Below are positions 42,810 to 50,318 of a stretch of 64,000 nucleotides of DNA, one piece after another; the first letter of the stretch is position 1, and each line of letters opens with the position of its first letter. The stretch comes from Canibacter sp052085365 (GTDB lineage Bacteria > Actinomycetota > Actinomycetes > Actinomycetales > Microbacteriaceae), in assembly GCA_052085365.1 (NCBI GenBank), contig JBQDFP010000010.1, positions 17,504-81,503 on the forward strand. Reading direction: 5' to 3'. Under the pieces are notes generated by a model. It searched no databases. It was not told where the DNA came from and saw only the letters and a list, made by a program, of their open reading frames with translations. The translations under genes and the position numbers were made by a program.

Positions 42810-43849
42810 TAGACCAACCCTCCGAACTGTGCGTTAAAACGGACATCGCCTTCGACCATGTCACGCATATCATTAATATCGTTTCTGAATTGCAGTGCTC
42901 GTTCGATTCCCATACCGAAGGCGAAACCTTGATACTCGTCTGGGTCAATGCCGCATGCTTTCAACACGTTCGGGTCAACCATGCCGCACCCGCCCCATTC
43001 GATCCACCGCGGGCCACCCTTGGCACCGGGGAACCATACATCGAGTTCCGCACTCGGTTCTGTGAACGGGAAAAAGTTGGGTCGCAAGCGAACTTTGGCG
43101 TCATTACCGAACATTTGTTGCACAAAATGTTCGAGGGTGCCGCGCAGGTGTGCCATGGTGAGGCCACGATCGATTGCAATGCCCTCAAATTGTTGAAATA
43201 CGGGTGTGTGCGTCGCATCAAGTTCGTCAGTGCGGTAAACGCGTCCCGGCGCCACCACGTATATGGGAAGCTCACGGTTAAGGAGGGAGCGAATTTGCAC
43301 CGGTGACGTGTGGGTGCGCATGATTAAGTGGTGCCCGGTTGGCTGCACGTAGAAGGTATCCGCTTCAGCGCGCGCAGGATGATCCGGATCGAATCCCAGT
43401 GCGTCAAAGTTGAACCATTCGTGTTCAAGCTCCGGGCCTTCGGCAACTTCCCAGCCCATTGCCACGAAAATATCTGAGGCTTCTTCTTGGAGCTGGCTTA
43501 GCGGGTGACGCCCGCCGATGCGTGCGCGACGTGGCGCCTCGGTCACATCGACAGTTTCGGCAATGAGTTTCGCTTGAGCTTCAGCTTCTACAAGTTCAGC
43601 TTCTCTACCTTTGTAAGCCCCCTCGGCTCTGCCGCGCGCCTGGCCCATAAGTTTGCCGGTTTCGGCTTTTTCATCCTTCGGCACCTCGCGCATGAGGCCG
43701 TTGAGTTTAGCGATGGCTGAACCTTCAGCGAGATGCGCTGCACGCTCGGCTTTCAGTCCGGCAACGCTCGTTGCTTGTTCGAATGCGGTGATAGCTTGAA
43801 CGACTGCTGCTTCAACCGCGTCTGGTTGGATTGGATTCACGTCTGACAC
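42809..43849 (-). CDS. pheS: Phenylalanine-tRNA ligase alpha subunit
   Basis: 346 residues. Class II synthetase motifs: the coiled-coil N-terminus (about 1-85), HPLSQLQEEASDIFVAMGW, motif 2 region HTSPVQIRSLL to YVVAPGRVYR, FQQFEGIAID and motif 3 GFAFGMGIERALQFR. I chose GTG 43849 (SDVNPIQPD), with GGGG upstream; the frame runs on to 43978 without a family-like start. TAAGAT ends 8 nt before this GTG, so a leaderless transcript is also possible. No T-box leader fits into the short upstream region. Divergent from the accessory copper module. Confidence 0.96.
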   Translation of the reverse strand: MSDVNPIQPDAVEAAVVQAITAFEQATSVAGLKAERAAHLAEGSAIAKLNGLMREVPKDEKAETGKLMGQARGRAEGAYKGREAELVEAEAQAKLIAETVDVTEAPRRARIGGRHPLSQLQEEASDIFVAMGWEVAEGPELEHEWFNFDALGFDPDHPARAEADTFYVQPTGHHLIMRTHTSPVQIRSLLNRELPIYVVAPGRVYRTDELDATHTPVFQQFEGIAIDRGLTMAHLRGTLEHFVQQMFGNDAKVRLRPNFFPFTEPSAELDVWFPGAKGGPRWIEWGGCGMVDPNVLKACGIDPDEYQGFAFGMGIERALQFRNDINDMRDMVEGDVRFNAQFGGLV

Positions 43850-43932
43850 GGTTCCCCATCTTAGTAGATGCTTTCGAGATTCTCTGTGTTCAGAAATGGG
43901 ACGACTCGGCCCGAACACAGTGAGACTGCCGG

Positions 43933-43938
43933 TAGAAT
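43933..43938 (+). promoter_or_regulatory. -10 element driving the copper module, probably leaderless
   Basis: TAGAAT lies exactly 6 nt before ATG 43945, with no Shine-Dalgarno between. This spacing is typical of leaderless actinobacterial genes. The -35 region is not recognisable. Confidence 0.45.
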
Positions 43939-43944
43939 AGAGAC

Positions 43945-44565
43945 ATGACGCGTCAGCAGCAGGTGACACGAGGCACACGCACCGTGCGTGGACTCATTGT
44001 CGCCGCAGTTGCAACATTTGTTGCAGCGCTCTCTCACATTGCTGCGGGTGGAAATACGCCTTCGCTAACGGCAATGTTTTTGTGTCTTGGGATCGCGCTC
44101 CCGTTCGTGGTGTTCTTATCCGGCAAGAAGTCCCCTGTTGGTGTTGCACTCAGTGTCGCCGGGACACAGACACTTTTTCACTGGCTGTTTGTCTGGATTG
44201 CTCCAGCAGCGGCTCAGCTCACACAAATGAGGTGGACCTCTCACGCAGAGCACCTTGCCGCCATGTCACGTTCTTGGTCTCCAACACTGGCACCTACTAC
44301 CGCAAGTGGTGCCCAGGCGCTGATGTTTTTTGCCCACGCGATTGCCGGCGTGCTCACATACGCACTACTACGTTACGCAGATGCGGCATTCACCACGATC
44401 CAGAAGGCGTGGCTACGACTTCGTCTGCGAGTTACTCGGGCGTTCACTCTCCCTGAGCCCATCAGCCCAGTACGGGTACCCGTAGAACGGGTTTTCATAT
44501 CGCTCAAGTTTTTCTCACTGCACCCGTCACGCTCGCTGAGAGGCCCTCCAGCGTTGTTGATGTGA
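43945..44565 (+). CDS. Unidentified membrane protein heading the copper module
   Basis: 206 residues; I do not recognise the family. About four membrane helices are visible: near 16-36 (LIVAAVATFVAALSHIAAG), 40-60 (LTAMFLCLGIALPFVVFL), 65-88 (GVALSVAGTQTLFHWLFVWIAPAA) and 122-145 (ALMFFAHAIAGVLTYALLRY). Several His and Met residues are in or near helices (LSHIAAG, TLFHWLF, MFFAHAI), which could bind metal. The C-terminal ~55 residues are basic and probably cytoplasmic. It is followed within 90 nt by copC, PCuAC and DyP genes on the same strand, so a role in copper handling is inferred from context alone. A short hairpin GATCCGC/GCGGATC (44564-44586) overlaps its stop. Confidence 0.7.
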   Translation: MTRQQQVTRGTRTVRGLIVAAVATFVAALSHIAAGGNTPSLTAMFLCLGIALPFVVFLSGKKSPVGVALSVAGTQTLFHWLFVWIAPAAAQLTQMRWTSHAEHLAAMSRSWSPTLAPTTASGAQALMFFAHAIAGVLTYALLRYADAAFTTIQKAWLRLRLRVTRAFTLPEPISPVRVPVERVFISLKFFSLHPSRSLRGPPALLM

Positions 44566-44653
44566 TCCGCTTTCTTGTGGCGGATCTTCAAATCCACACG
44601 CACGTTCTTACTCATTCACAGCAGTGAGTAAAAGAGGACCAAGAAAGAAACTT

Positions 44654-45337
44654 GTGAGTACCACGATTCAACGACCAACTTCATATTCATTTACAACTCT
44701 CGCGGCAGCAATTATTGCCGCTATTGCGCTTGCGCTTACGGGCTTCCTCATAGCCCCATCAGCGGCTCACGCGCACGACACGCTCATCGGAACTGAGCCG
44801 GGCGACCAGAAAGTCCTCGACGAAGCACCGGGTGAGGTACAGCTACAGTTCAACAACGCAGTGCTTGACGTCGGCGCTCTGATTGAAGTGCGGGATGCTT
44901 CAGACAATCTCGTTTCTGAAGGGAACCCCGACCTCAACAACACTGTAGTGTCACAACCTCTCCAAGCAGATCTCCCAGACGGTGCATACCGCGTAGTTTG
45001 GCGTGTCGTATCAAGTGACGGGCACCCCATTAGCGGCAGCTTCGCCTTTGCTGTAGGGACAGACGGTGAAGCAGCACTAGCTGCTCTCCCCGATGCTGAT
45101 TCATCTGAAGACAGTGACCATGATCACGGTGACGAAGAGGGCGAGCATTCTCATGATCATGATGAGGTATCGAACGATAGTGACCAAGCTGATCACGACA
45201 ACGCTGAAGCAAGTGATAACACGCAGAAGGTTGTGTGGGGTTCGGTTATCGCACTCGTTGGTGTGGGCGTCATTATTGCGGTCATGATCTGGTTTACCCG
45301 TGGCAGTAGAAAGTCAACGAAAACCAATAAGGACTAG
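44654..45337 (+). CDS. copC: CopC-domain copper-binding protein, membrane-anchored
   Basis: 227 residues. Signal peptide (about 1-40, cleavage after AHA) exposes His41 as the likely mature N-terminus (HDTLIGTEPGD), a CopC Cu(II) ligand. A second ligand is His124 in VVSSDGHPISGSF. The beta-barrel CopC domain ends near residue 137. A His/Asp/Glu-rich linker with DHDHGDEEGEHSHDHDE follows, then a C-terminal membrane helix (VVWGSVIALVGVGVIIAVMIW). GTG 44654 chosen because it puts the signal peptide in frame with AAAG upstream; GTG 44624 would add ten residues. No CopD domain is fused. Binds copper outside the membrane. Confidence 0.9.
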   Translation: MSTTIQRPTSYSFTTLAAAIIAAIALALTGFLIAPSAAHAHDTLIGTEPGDQKVLDEAPGEVQLQFNNAVLDVGALIEVRDASDNLVSEGNPDLNNTVVSQPLQADLPDGAYRVVWRVVSSDGHPISGSFAFAVGTDGEAALAALPDADSSEDSDHDHGDEEGEHSHDHDEVSNDSDQADHDNAEASDNTQKVVWGSVIALVGVGVIIAVMIWFTRGSRKSTKTNKD

Positions 45338-45469
45338 GCGAACCGCCGCACATTTTCTATTTTTCTCGTATGCCGTAACTCACCGGTGCTCGAGCAGTGT
45401 TCACGACCCAAAATATTGATGCACTGAATTCTCGGTATCTCGCGGCACTACAACTTGTAAGGACACACT

Positions 45470-46081
45470 TTGTCACAACACACTTTTTCGAACCCAATTT
45501 CTCGTACATTTCACACTGGGCGACGCACAAAAGGCGTAACCGCGATAGCGGTAGTCGCACTCAGTGCTTGGCTGTTTACCGGCTGCAGTAACAGCGTAGG
45601 AAACAACACAACAGAGCAAACACAAACTGAGCACCTAACCGAAGAAAACCACGGCAATTTTATGCTCTTGGATGGGTGGGCGAAAGCCGCAAAACAGGGC
45701 GACATGACCTCGGTATTCGGGACGCTCGATAACGGCACCGATACTGACATGCATATCACTGGTGTACGTTCAACTCTTTCGAGCGAGGTCGAACTCCATG
45801 AAACATATCTGGAAGATGGAGCCACAAAAATGCGTGAAGTCAAAGGTGGGTTTGTTATTCCTGCGCATGACACGCTTGAGCTCGAACCAGGCGGCAATCA
45901 TTTCATGCTCATGAATTTGCACGAAGACCTGCTCGCGGGTGACCAGCTCGCTCTTGAAGTTGAACTTGCGGATGGAACCGTGGAACAGTTCTCTGCTGAG
46001 ATTCGAGACTTTGCTGGCGCGAGCGAAGACTACGGCAATGGTCACGAGGGCAATGATGAGCATGCCAGCCACGGAGAGTAG
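45470..46081 (+). CDS. PCuAC-type copper chaperone lipoprotein
   Basis: 203 residues. The N-terminal signal ends in the lipobox-like LFTGC with Cys39 as the lipid attachment site. The PCuAC (DUF461) copper site H-x10-M-x22-H-x-M is complete: His110, Met121, His144 and Met146. A His-rich tail (HEGNDEHASHGE) may also bind metal. Family members deliver Cu(I) to the CuA site of cytochrome oxidase or to Sco. TTG start at 45470 with AAGGA 7 nt upstream. Next to CopC and DyP, recalling the Streptomyces ECuC/DtpA extracellular copper pathway. Confidence 0.92.
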   Translation: MSQHTFSNPISRTFHTGRRTKGVTAIAVVALSAWLFTGCSNSVGNNTTEQTQTEHLTEENHGNFMLLDGWAKAAKQGDMTSVFGTLDNGTDTDMHITGVRSTLSSEVELHETYLEDGATKMREVKGGFVIPAHDTLELEPGGNHFMLMNLHEDLLAGDQLALEVELADGTVEQFSAEIRDFAGASEDYGNGHEGNDEHASHGE

Positions 46082-46091
46082 GTGAGGGCGC

Positions 46092-47312
46092 GTGTCACAC
46101 TCCGGTACACCAGATCACACTCCGTCAAGCCTGTCTCGGCGTGCGCTGCTCGGCACGGCCCTCGCTGGTGCCAGCCTTGCAGGCACCGCAATTGGGGCTA
46201 CTGCGGCGACTGCATTGACCCGGGCAGAGCCTGCCGTACCCACCGAGCACGGCACGGAAACTATTCCCTGTCACGGCACCCATCAAGCTGGGATCGCAAC
46301 CGCAGTGACGCCCTACGGGCGATATCTCGCATTTACATTACGAGACGGAGTAGACCGCGATGCGATCCGCCGCATGCTTCGCGTAGTAACTCAAGATATT
46401 GAAGCACTGACTCGAGGGGTCTCCCCCATTGCAGACACCGAACCTGAGCTCGCACATGTTCCCGCAAGGTTAACTGTCACAGTAGGATTCGGTCGCGAAT
46501 TAGTTCAGCGGGTTGCCCCGATGGCAATTCCCGAATGGTTACAACCAGTTCGAGCGTTTCCCAGAGATCAGCTTGATGCGGGATTCAGCGGCGGTGACCT
46601 GTTGCTCGCGATCGCAGCAGATGATCAGGTCACGATTGCTCATGCGTCACGAATGCTAGCAAAAACGATGCGAGGCTTCGCGCAGCTCGCGTGGCGACAA
46701 GATGGCTTTCGCCGGGCACGAGCCAGTGCCCCTGATGGGCAAACGATGCGAAACCTGATGGGGCAGGTCGATGGGACAACAAATCCCAGTCCGAAGGACC
46801 CCGACTTTCCTGACTTGGTTTGGCTCGGACAGGATGCTGGTTGGATGGAACACGGAACGGTTCAAGTGTTTCGCCGTATCCGCATGGAGATGGACTCATG
46901 GGATCAGGTTGATCGTGTCGCGCGAGAAGGCGCCATTGGTCGCGATCTTGCAGTGGGCGCACCGCTCACAGGTCGACTCGAACATGAAGAGCCGGACTGG
47001 TCCGCAACTGACGGCCTCGGTTTTCCTATCATTGCGGACTATGCACACATTCGGCGCGCAAAAAGCGAAGATCCGAATGAGCGCATCTATCGACGAGTCA
47101 TGAATTATGACGAGGATGATGAGCAGGGACTTTTGTTCATTTGTTATCAAAAGGACCCACGGACCCAGTTCGAACCGATTCAGGCGCGCCTCGACACACT
47201 CGACCTGATGAATCAGTGGATCACACATATAGGGTCCGCTGTATTCGCGATCTCTCCGGGTTGGGAACCCGGAGAGATGGTAGGTGGATCACTCTTTCAA
47301 GTTGGCGTCTAG
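46092..47312 (+). CDS. Tat-exported DyP-type haem peroxidase (EfeB/DtpA-like)
   Basis: 406 residues. The twin-arginine signal SRRALLG lies at about 15-21, followed by a hydrophobic Ala-rich stretch. The DyP catalytic motif GxxDG appears as MGQVDGTTNP, with distal Arg expected further on, and the proximal haem His is in IIADYAHIRRAKSEDPN. The FICYQKDPRTQF and FAISPGWEPGEMVG blocks are diagnostic. Class A/I DyP enzymes include E. coli EfeB and Streptomyces DtpA. Because it sits with CopC and PCuAC, a DtpA-like role in extracellular copper trafficking seems likelier than iron uptake. GTG start, 10 nt after the PCuAC stop. Confidence 0.93.
   Translation: MSHSGTPDHTPSSLSRRALLGTALAGASLAGTAIGATAATALTRAEPAVPTEHGTETIPCHGTHQAGIATAVTPYGRYLAFTLRDGVDRDAIRRMLRVVTQDIEALTRGVSPIADTEPELAHVPARLTVTVGFGRELVQRVAPMAIPEWLQPVRAFPRDQLDAGFSGGDLLLAIAADDQVTIAHASRMLAKTMRGFAQLAWRQDGFRRARASAPDGQTMRNLMGQVDGTTNPSPKDPDFPDLVWLGQDAGWMEHGTVQVFRRIRMEMDSWDQVDRVAREGAIGRDLAVGAPLTGRLEHEEPDWSATDGLGFPIIADYAHIRRAKSEDPNERIYRRVMNYDEDDEQGLLFICYQKDPRTQFEPIQARLDTLDLMNQWITHIGSAVFAISPGWEPGEMVGGSLFQVGV
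47250..47278 (+). repeat. Perfect 13-bp inverted repeat inside the 3' end of the DyP gene
   Basis: ATCTCTCCGGGTT (47250-47262) and its exact complement (47266-47278) around GGG, within codons for ISPGWEPGEM. There is no T-run. It could slow or end transcription between convergent genes, or be a by-product of coding for this conserved peptide. Confidence 0.6.
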
Positions 47313-47338
47313 AGCAGTGGTGTGCCTGGCACGGCAGC

Positions 47339-48130
47339 TTAAGCGCGTTGCGCGAACGCAGTCGTGTACAGGCACACTGTTGCAGCGGTCGCGAGGTTCA
47401 GGGATTCCGCGTGTCCAAATATGGGGAGCCGCTTGCGCTGCTGGCACAGCTGCATATCGGACGGAGAAAGTCCGTGCGCTTCATTCCCAAACACCCATGC
47501 AATCCGTCGGCGCAGCAGACTGTCGGTAACGTCAATATCTTCGCCTGACAGGTCGGTTGCAACCGATACGATGTTGCAACGGTGAAGAAAATCGAGCGCG
47601 TCCGAAAGTGAGTGATGTCGAACGACAGGGACATGAAACAGTGACCCAGTGCTGGCACGCACCACCTTCGGGTGCCACGGGTCGACGCTATCGCCAGTCA
47701 AGATCACTAAATCGGCTCCTGCAGCATCAGCTCCACGAATGACGGTGCCTGCATTGCCCGGGTCACGCACTTCATGCAGCACAGCTACGAGTTTGAGGTC
47801 ATGTTGAACACTCTCGAGTGTGGTCTCAGCAAGTTTGACAACAGCAACTATGCCCTGCGGAGTGACAGTGTCTGCTATGGCAGTGAGCACCTCGTCAGTG
47901 ACCAGTTCAATGATAACTCCGAATGTGTCTGCGAGCCGGTCCAGTTCAGGCGAGCGTGTGAGCCCCTGCTGCGTCGCAAACACAACCTCGACGTCATTCG
48001 CCGCGTGTTTCATAGCTTCTGCGACCGCATGAGGTCCCTCGACTAAGAAACGCCCTTGAGCGAATCGATCCTTTTTACGATGAAGCTGCGCTGCGCGTCT
48101 TACACGGCCGGTGGCGGGATTTTCAATCAC
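47339..48130 (-). CDS. TrmH/SpoU family RNA 2'-O-methyltransferase
   Basis: 263 residues. N-terminal substrate-binding domain (RFLVEGPHAVAEA) and C-terminal SPOUT knot with motif 1 NPGNAGTVIRGADAAG, motif 2 AWVFGNEAHGLS and motif 3 ESLNLATAATVCLY. Methylates ribose of rRNA or tRNA; the position (after infC-rpmI-rplT) matches tsnR-type genes (Rv1644), so 23S rRNA is likely. The GTG start has AGGG upstream. A hairpin at 48176 separates it from rplT, but it may be read through. Its stop is 26 nt from the convergent DyP gene. Confidence 0.93.
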   Translation of the reverse strand: MIENPATGRVRRAAQLHRKKDRFAQGRFLVEGPHAVAEAMKHAANDVEVVFATQQGLTRSPELDRLADTFGVIIELVTDEVLTAIADTVTPQGIVAVVKLAETTLESVQHDLKLVAVLHEVRDPGNAGTVIRGADAAGADLVILTGDSVDPWHPKVVRASTGSLFHVPVVRHHSLSDALDFLHRCNIVSVATDLSGEDIDVTDSLLRRRIAWVFGNEAHGLSPSDMQLCQQRKRLPIFGHAESLNLATAATVCLYTTAFAQRA

Positions 48131-48175
48131 GCTTCTACCCTACTCATGGAAGGAATCATAGATACCAACAGAACA

Positions 48176-48206
48176 GACCCGCACACCGAAATTCGATGTG
48201 CGGGTC
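48176..48206 (-). terminator. Candidate terminator after rplT
   Basis: Stem GACCCGCACA (48176-48185) / TGTGCGGGTC (48197-48206) with a partly paired loop, 21 nt after the rplT stop. The minus-strand tail (TGTTCTGTTGG) is only moderately T-rich, so attenuation is as likely as full termination. Confidence 0.6.
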
Positions 48207-48227
48207 AGAAAAAAGTAACGCTATAGA

Positions 48228-48611
48228 TTACGCAGCTTTTGGAGCCGAGGTGTCTTCAGGAAGTGCGCCCTTAGCAACTTCAACCAACGCAGTGAATGCA
48301 GCTGCGTCGTGAGTCGCGAGTTCTGAGAGCATGCGACGGTCAACCTCAACACCCGCAAGGCTCAGACCCTGGATGAAACGGTTGTAGGTCAGGCCGTTTG
48401 CACGTGCACCAGCGTTGATGCGCTGAATCCAGAGGCGACGGAAGTTGCCCTTGTTTTTACGGCGATCATTGAAGCTGTATACATACGAGTGCAGCAGCTG
48501 TTCATTTGCTTTGCGACGCAGGCGTGAACGCTGTCCGCGGTATCCTTTTGCGCGCTCAAGTGTAACGCGACGCTTCTTGTGGGCGTGAACGGCCCGTTTG
48601 ACTCTAGCCAT
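48228..48611 (-). CDS. rplT: 50S ribosomal protein L20
   Basis: 127 residues. Begins MARVKRAVHAHKKRR and has the conserved KGYRGQRSRLRRKANEQ and RRLWIQRINAGAR blocks. L20 starts assembly of the 23S rRNA and in many bacteria represses its own operon by binding the leader mRNA. Third gene of infC-rpmI-rplT. Confidence 0.98.
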   Translation of the reverse strand: MARVKRAVHAHKKRRVTLERAKGYRGQRSRLRRKANEQLLHSYVYSFNDRRKNKGNFRRLWIQRINAGARANGLTYNRFIQGLSLAGVEVDRRMLSELATHDAAAFTALVEVAKGALPEDTSAPKAA

Positions 48612-48649
48612 GTGATTACTTCCTTACGTTTTACGACAATCGGGCGCGA

Positions 48650-48844
48650 TTAACGACCGAGCAGCTTCCGTGCCTGCTTGACATCTCCAGCTGACAGCAC
48701 CTGGTCAGCGTTCAAGCGGCGCTTACGCTTCGAAGCTTTCACCTCGAGGTTGTGGCGCATACCCGCCTGCTGCTTCATGAGTTTGCCGCTACCGGTTACT
48801 TTGAAGCGCTTTTTCGCCCCTGAGTGGGTCTTCTGCTTAGGCAT
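48650..48844 (-). CDS. rpmI: 50S ribosomal protein L35
   Basis: 64 residues, MPKQKTHSGAKKRFKVTGSGK, a standard bacterial L35. Middle gene of infC-rpmI-rplT with 54 nt to infC and 38 nt to rplT. ATG start with AAGGAGA upstream. Confidence 0.98.
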   Translation of the reverse strand: MPKQKTHSGAKKRFKVTGSGKLMKQQAGMRHNLEVKASKRKRRLNADQVLSAGDVKQARKLLGR

Positions 48845-48898
48845 GATTCTCCTTGTTATGTGTGTGCCGCTGACGCGGCCACGTTCTGTAGGCCGATG

Positions 48899-49513
48899 TT
48901 ATTCGGCGGGATTTGCTGATCCGCCGCTGCGTTCCTGACGTGAAGCTTTGCGTGAGGCTTTTTCTTCGGCACGGCGCGCATTTTGTTCAGCTTTCGCTTC
49001 AGACTTATTACGTACCGGGGCAACCACCATGACCATGTTGCGTCCGTCAATGCGCGGTGCCGACTCGACTGAGCCGAACTCTGCAATGTCATCTGCAAAC
49101 TGCTGGAGCAGGCGAACACCCATTTCGGGGCGTGATTGCTCACGGCCACGGAAGAGGATCATTGCCTTCACCTTGTCGCCTTGCGACAAGAACCCGACGG
49201 CACGTTTCATCTTTGTTTCATAATCGTGCGTGTCGATCTTCAAACGAAACCGAACTTCTTTAAGCACGGTATTTGCTTGATTACGACGAGCCTCTTTTGC
49301 CTTTTGTGCAGCCTCATACTTGAATTTGCCGTAATCCATGATTTTTGCCACGGGCGGCTTCGAGTTCGGCGCAACCTCGACGAGATCGAGATCGGCATCT
49401 CGGGCGAGGCGCAGTGCAGTATCGACGGGGACGACCCCGACTTGTTCGCCACTGGGACCTACCAGTCGCACCTCGGGGACGCGGATTCGTTCATTCGTTC
49501 GCGGTTCGCTGAT
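48899..49513 (-). CDS. infC: Translation initiation factor IF-3 with ATC start codon
   Basis: 204 residues. The N-domain begins ISEPRTNERIRVPEVRLVG; the C-domain contains KEVRFRLKIDTHDYETK and the SAPRIDGRNMVMVVAP block. A basic C-terminal tail (RRAEEKASRKASRQERS) is typical of actinobacterial IF-3. I place the start at ATC 49513: GAAGGAG (49520-49526) lies 6 nt upstream and the first residues match the family (MISEPRTN-like, with the ATC read as fMet). The ATG codons upstream (49579, 49558) lack a ribosome site. Rare start codons are known for infC, where IF-3 itself discriminates against them and so limits its own synthesis. Confidence 0.95.
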   Translation of the reverse strand: MSEPRTNERIRVPEVRLVGPSGEQVGVVPVDTALRLARDADLDLVEVAPNSKPPVAKIMDYGKFKYEAAQKAKEARRNQANTVLKEVRFRLKIDTHDYETKMKRAVGFLSQGDKVKAMILFRGREQSRPEMGVRLLQQFADDIAEFGSVESAPRIDGRNMVMVVAPVRNKSEAKAEQNARRAEEKASRKASRQERSGGSANPAE

Positions 49514-49721
49514 CGCTTGCTCCTTCGTATTACTGCGGCGGCTGTGCAGTTCTCTCATCGAAAATGCACTACGAAGCAAACATCAAAACACGCGCAACAC
49601 GCGGTTTCGCACCCTCAAGCTATCGTGAAGTTCACGACGGAGTGCCAACTACCTGGAGTCCTTGTGATGGACTCAGGTGGGAGGTTGTCCACTTACGTTC
49701 CCGGCAGAATACCGGGAGCCA
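49514..49721 (-). promoter_or_regulatory. Long structured leader of the infC-rpmI-rplT mRNA
   Basis: About 200 nt of non-coding RNA precede infC. Clear hairpins on the minus strand include TCCCGG/CCGGGA (around 49700-49716) and GAGTCC/GGACTC (around 49655-49675), then a longer less ordered stretch before the ribosome site. In other bacteria this leader is bound by L20 or acts as an attenuator. I see no ORF for a leader peptide. The regulatory role is inferred from position. Confidence 0.6.
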
Positions 49722-49727
49722 GCAACC

Positions 49728-49756
49728 ATCATAACATCTTCTCGAAGATCCCCCAA
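49728..49756 (-). promoter_or_regulatory. infC operon promoter
   Basis: On the minus strand TTGGGG (49751-49756), a 17-nt spacer and TATGAT (49728-49733) form a good sigma70-like promoter. The inferred start site near 49721 implies the ~208-nt leader. Confidence 0.7.
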
Positions 49757-49860
49757 CTGCGACCACAGGGTTTTCTAGGCACCAACCCAACGACCGATGC
49801 GCACTATAGTCACTCTTCACGTTTGGAATGTTTCACGCAAATCTGTGGTTCTATAGAGGC

Positions 49861-50250
49861 ATGAGTGATTCTGAACTTCCCGAGACCGAACTAACCGACG
49901 ACCTCCGCAGCCAGTATGAGGAGGAAGTCGACGCGGCCACCCGAGATATCGCTGATGTGGCAGCAATTGAGGTCATTACCACTGCAGCAGTACACCTCTT
50001 AAGTGCTGCAGCCGTCAAGTGTGGTCTTGCCGATGACCCCGAGAATCAAACTGACCTCGATGAAGCTCGCAAACTTATAAATGCGCTCGCAGGACTCATC
50101 ACTGCTGGCGCACCTGAAATATCAGATATGCATGCACGCAGCCTTCGTGACGGGCTCCGAAGTGTACAGCTCGCATTCCGCGAAGCCTCCAACATTAAAG
50201 ATGCTCCCGGCGCAGGCCCCGGCGAAAAGTGGACCGGCTCAGTCATCTAA
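49861..50250 (+). CDS. DUF1844 family protein
   Basis: 129 residues. Matches DUF1844, a small helical protein conserved next to infC in actinobacteria. The core is DVAAIEVITTAAVHLLSAAAVKCGL (in part) and DLDEARKLINALAGLI. No catalytic motif; function unknown. ATG 49861 chosen; the frame extends upstream to 49828 without a ribosome site. Divergent from the infC operon across about 105 nt between the gene start and the infC promoter. Confidence 0.88.
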   Translation: MSDSELPETELTDDLRSQYEEEVDAATRDIADVAAIEVITTAAVHLLSAAAVKCGLADDPENQTDLDEARKLINALAGLITAGAPEISDMHARSLRDGLRSVQLAFREASNIKDAPGAGPGEKWTGSVI

Positions 50251-50318
50251 TACCTTCCCACTTTTCCGAAGGACCGCAGCATTTCAACACCGTTGGTCGC
50301 TGCTGACAGAATGGGACC

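Noticed and set aside
43850..43944. T-box or attenuator leader for pheST
   Set aside because: Under 100 nt, with no specifier loop, T-box sequence or leader peptide with Phe codons.
49514..49579. An IF-3 start at the ATG 49579 with a 22-residue extension
   Set aside because: No ribosome site precedes it, the added residues match no IF-3, and an ideal SD points to ATC 49513.
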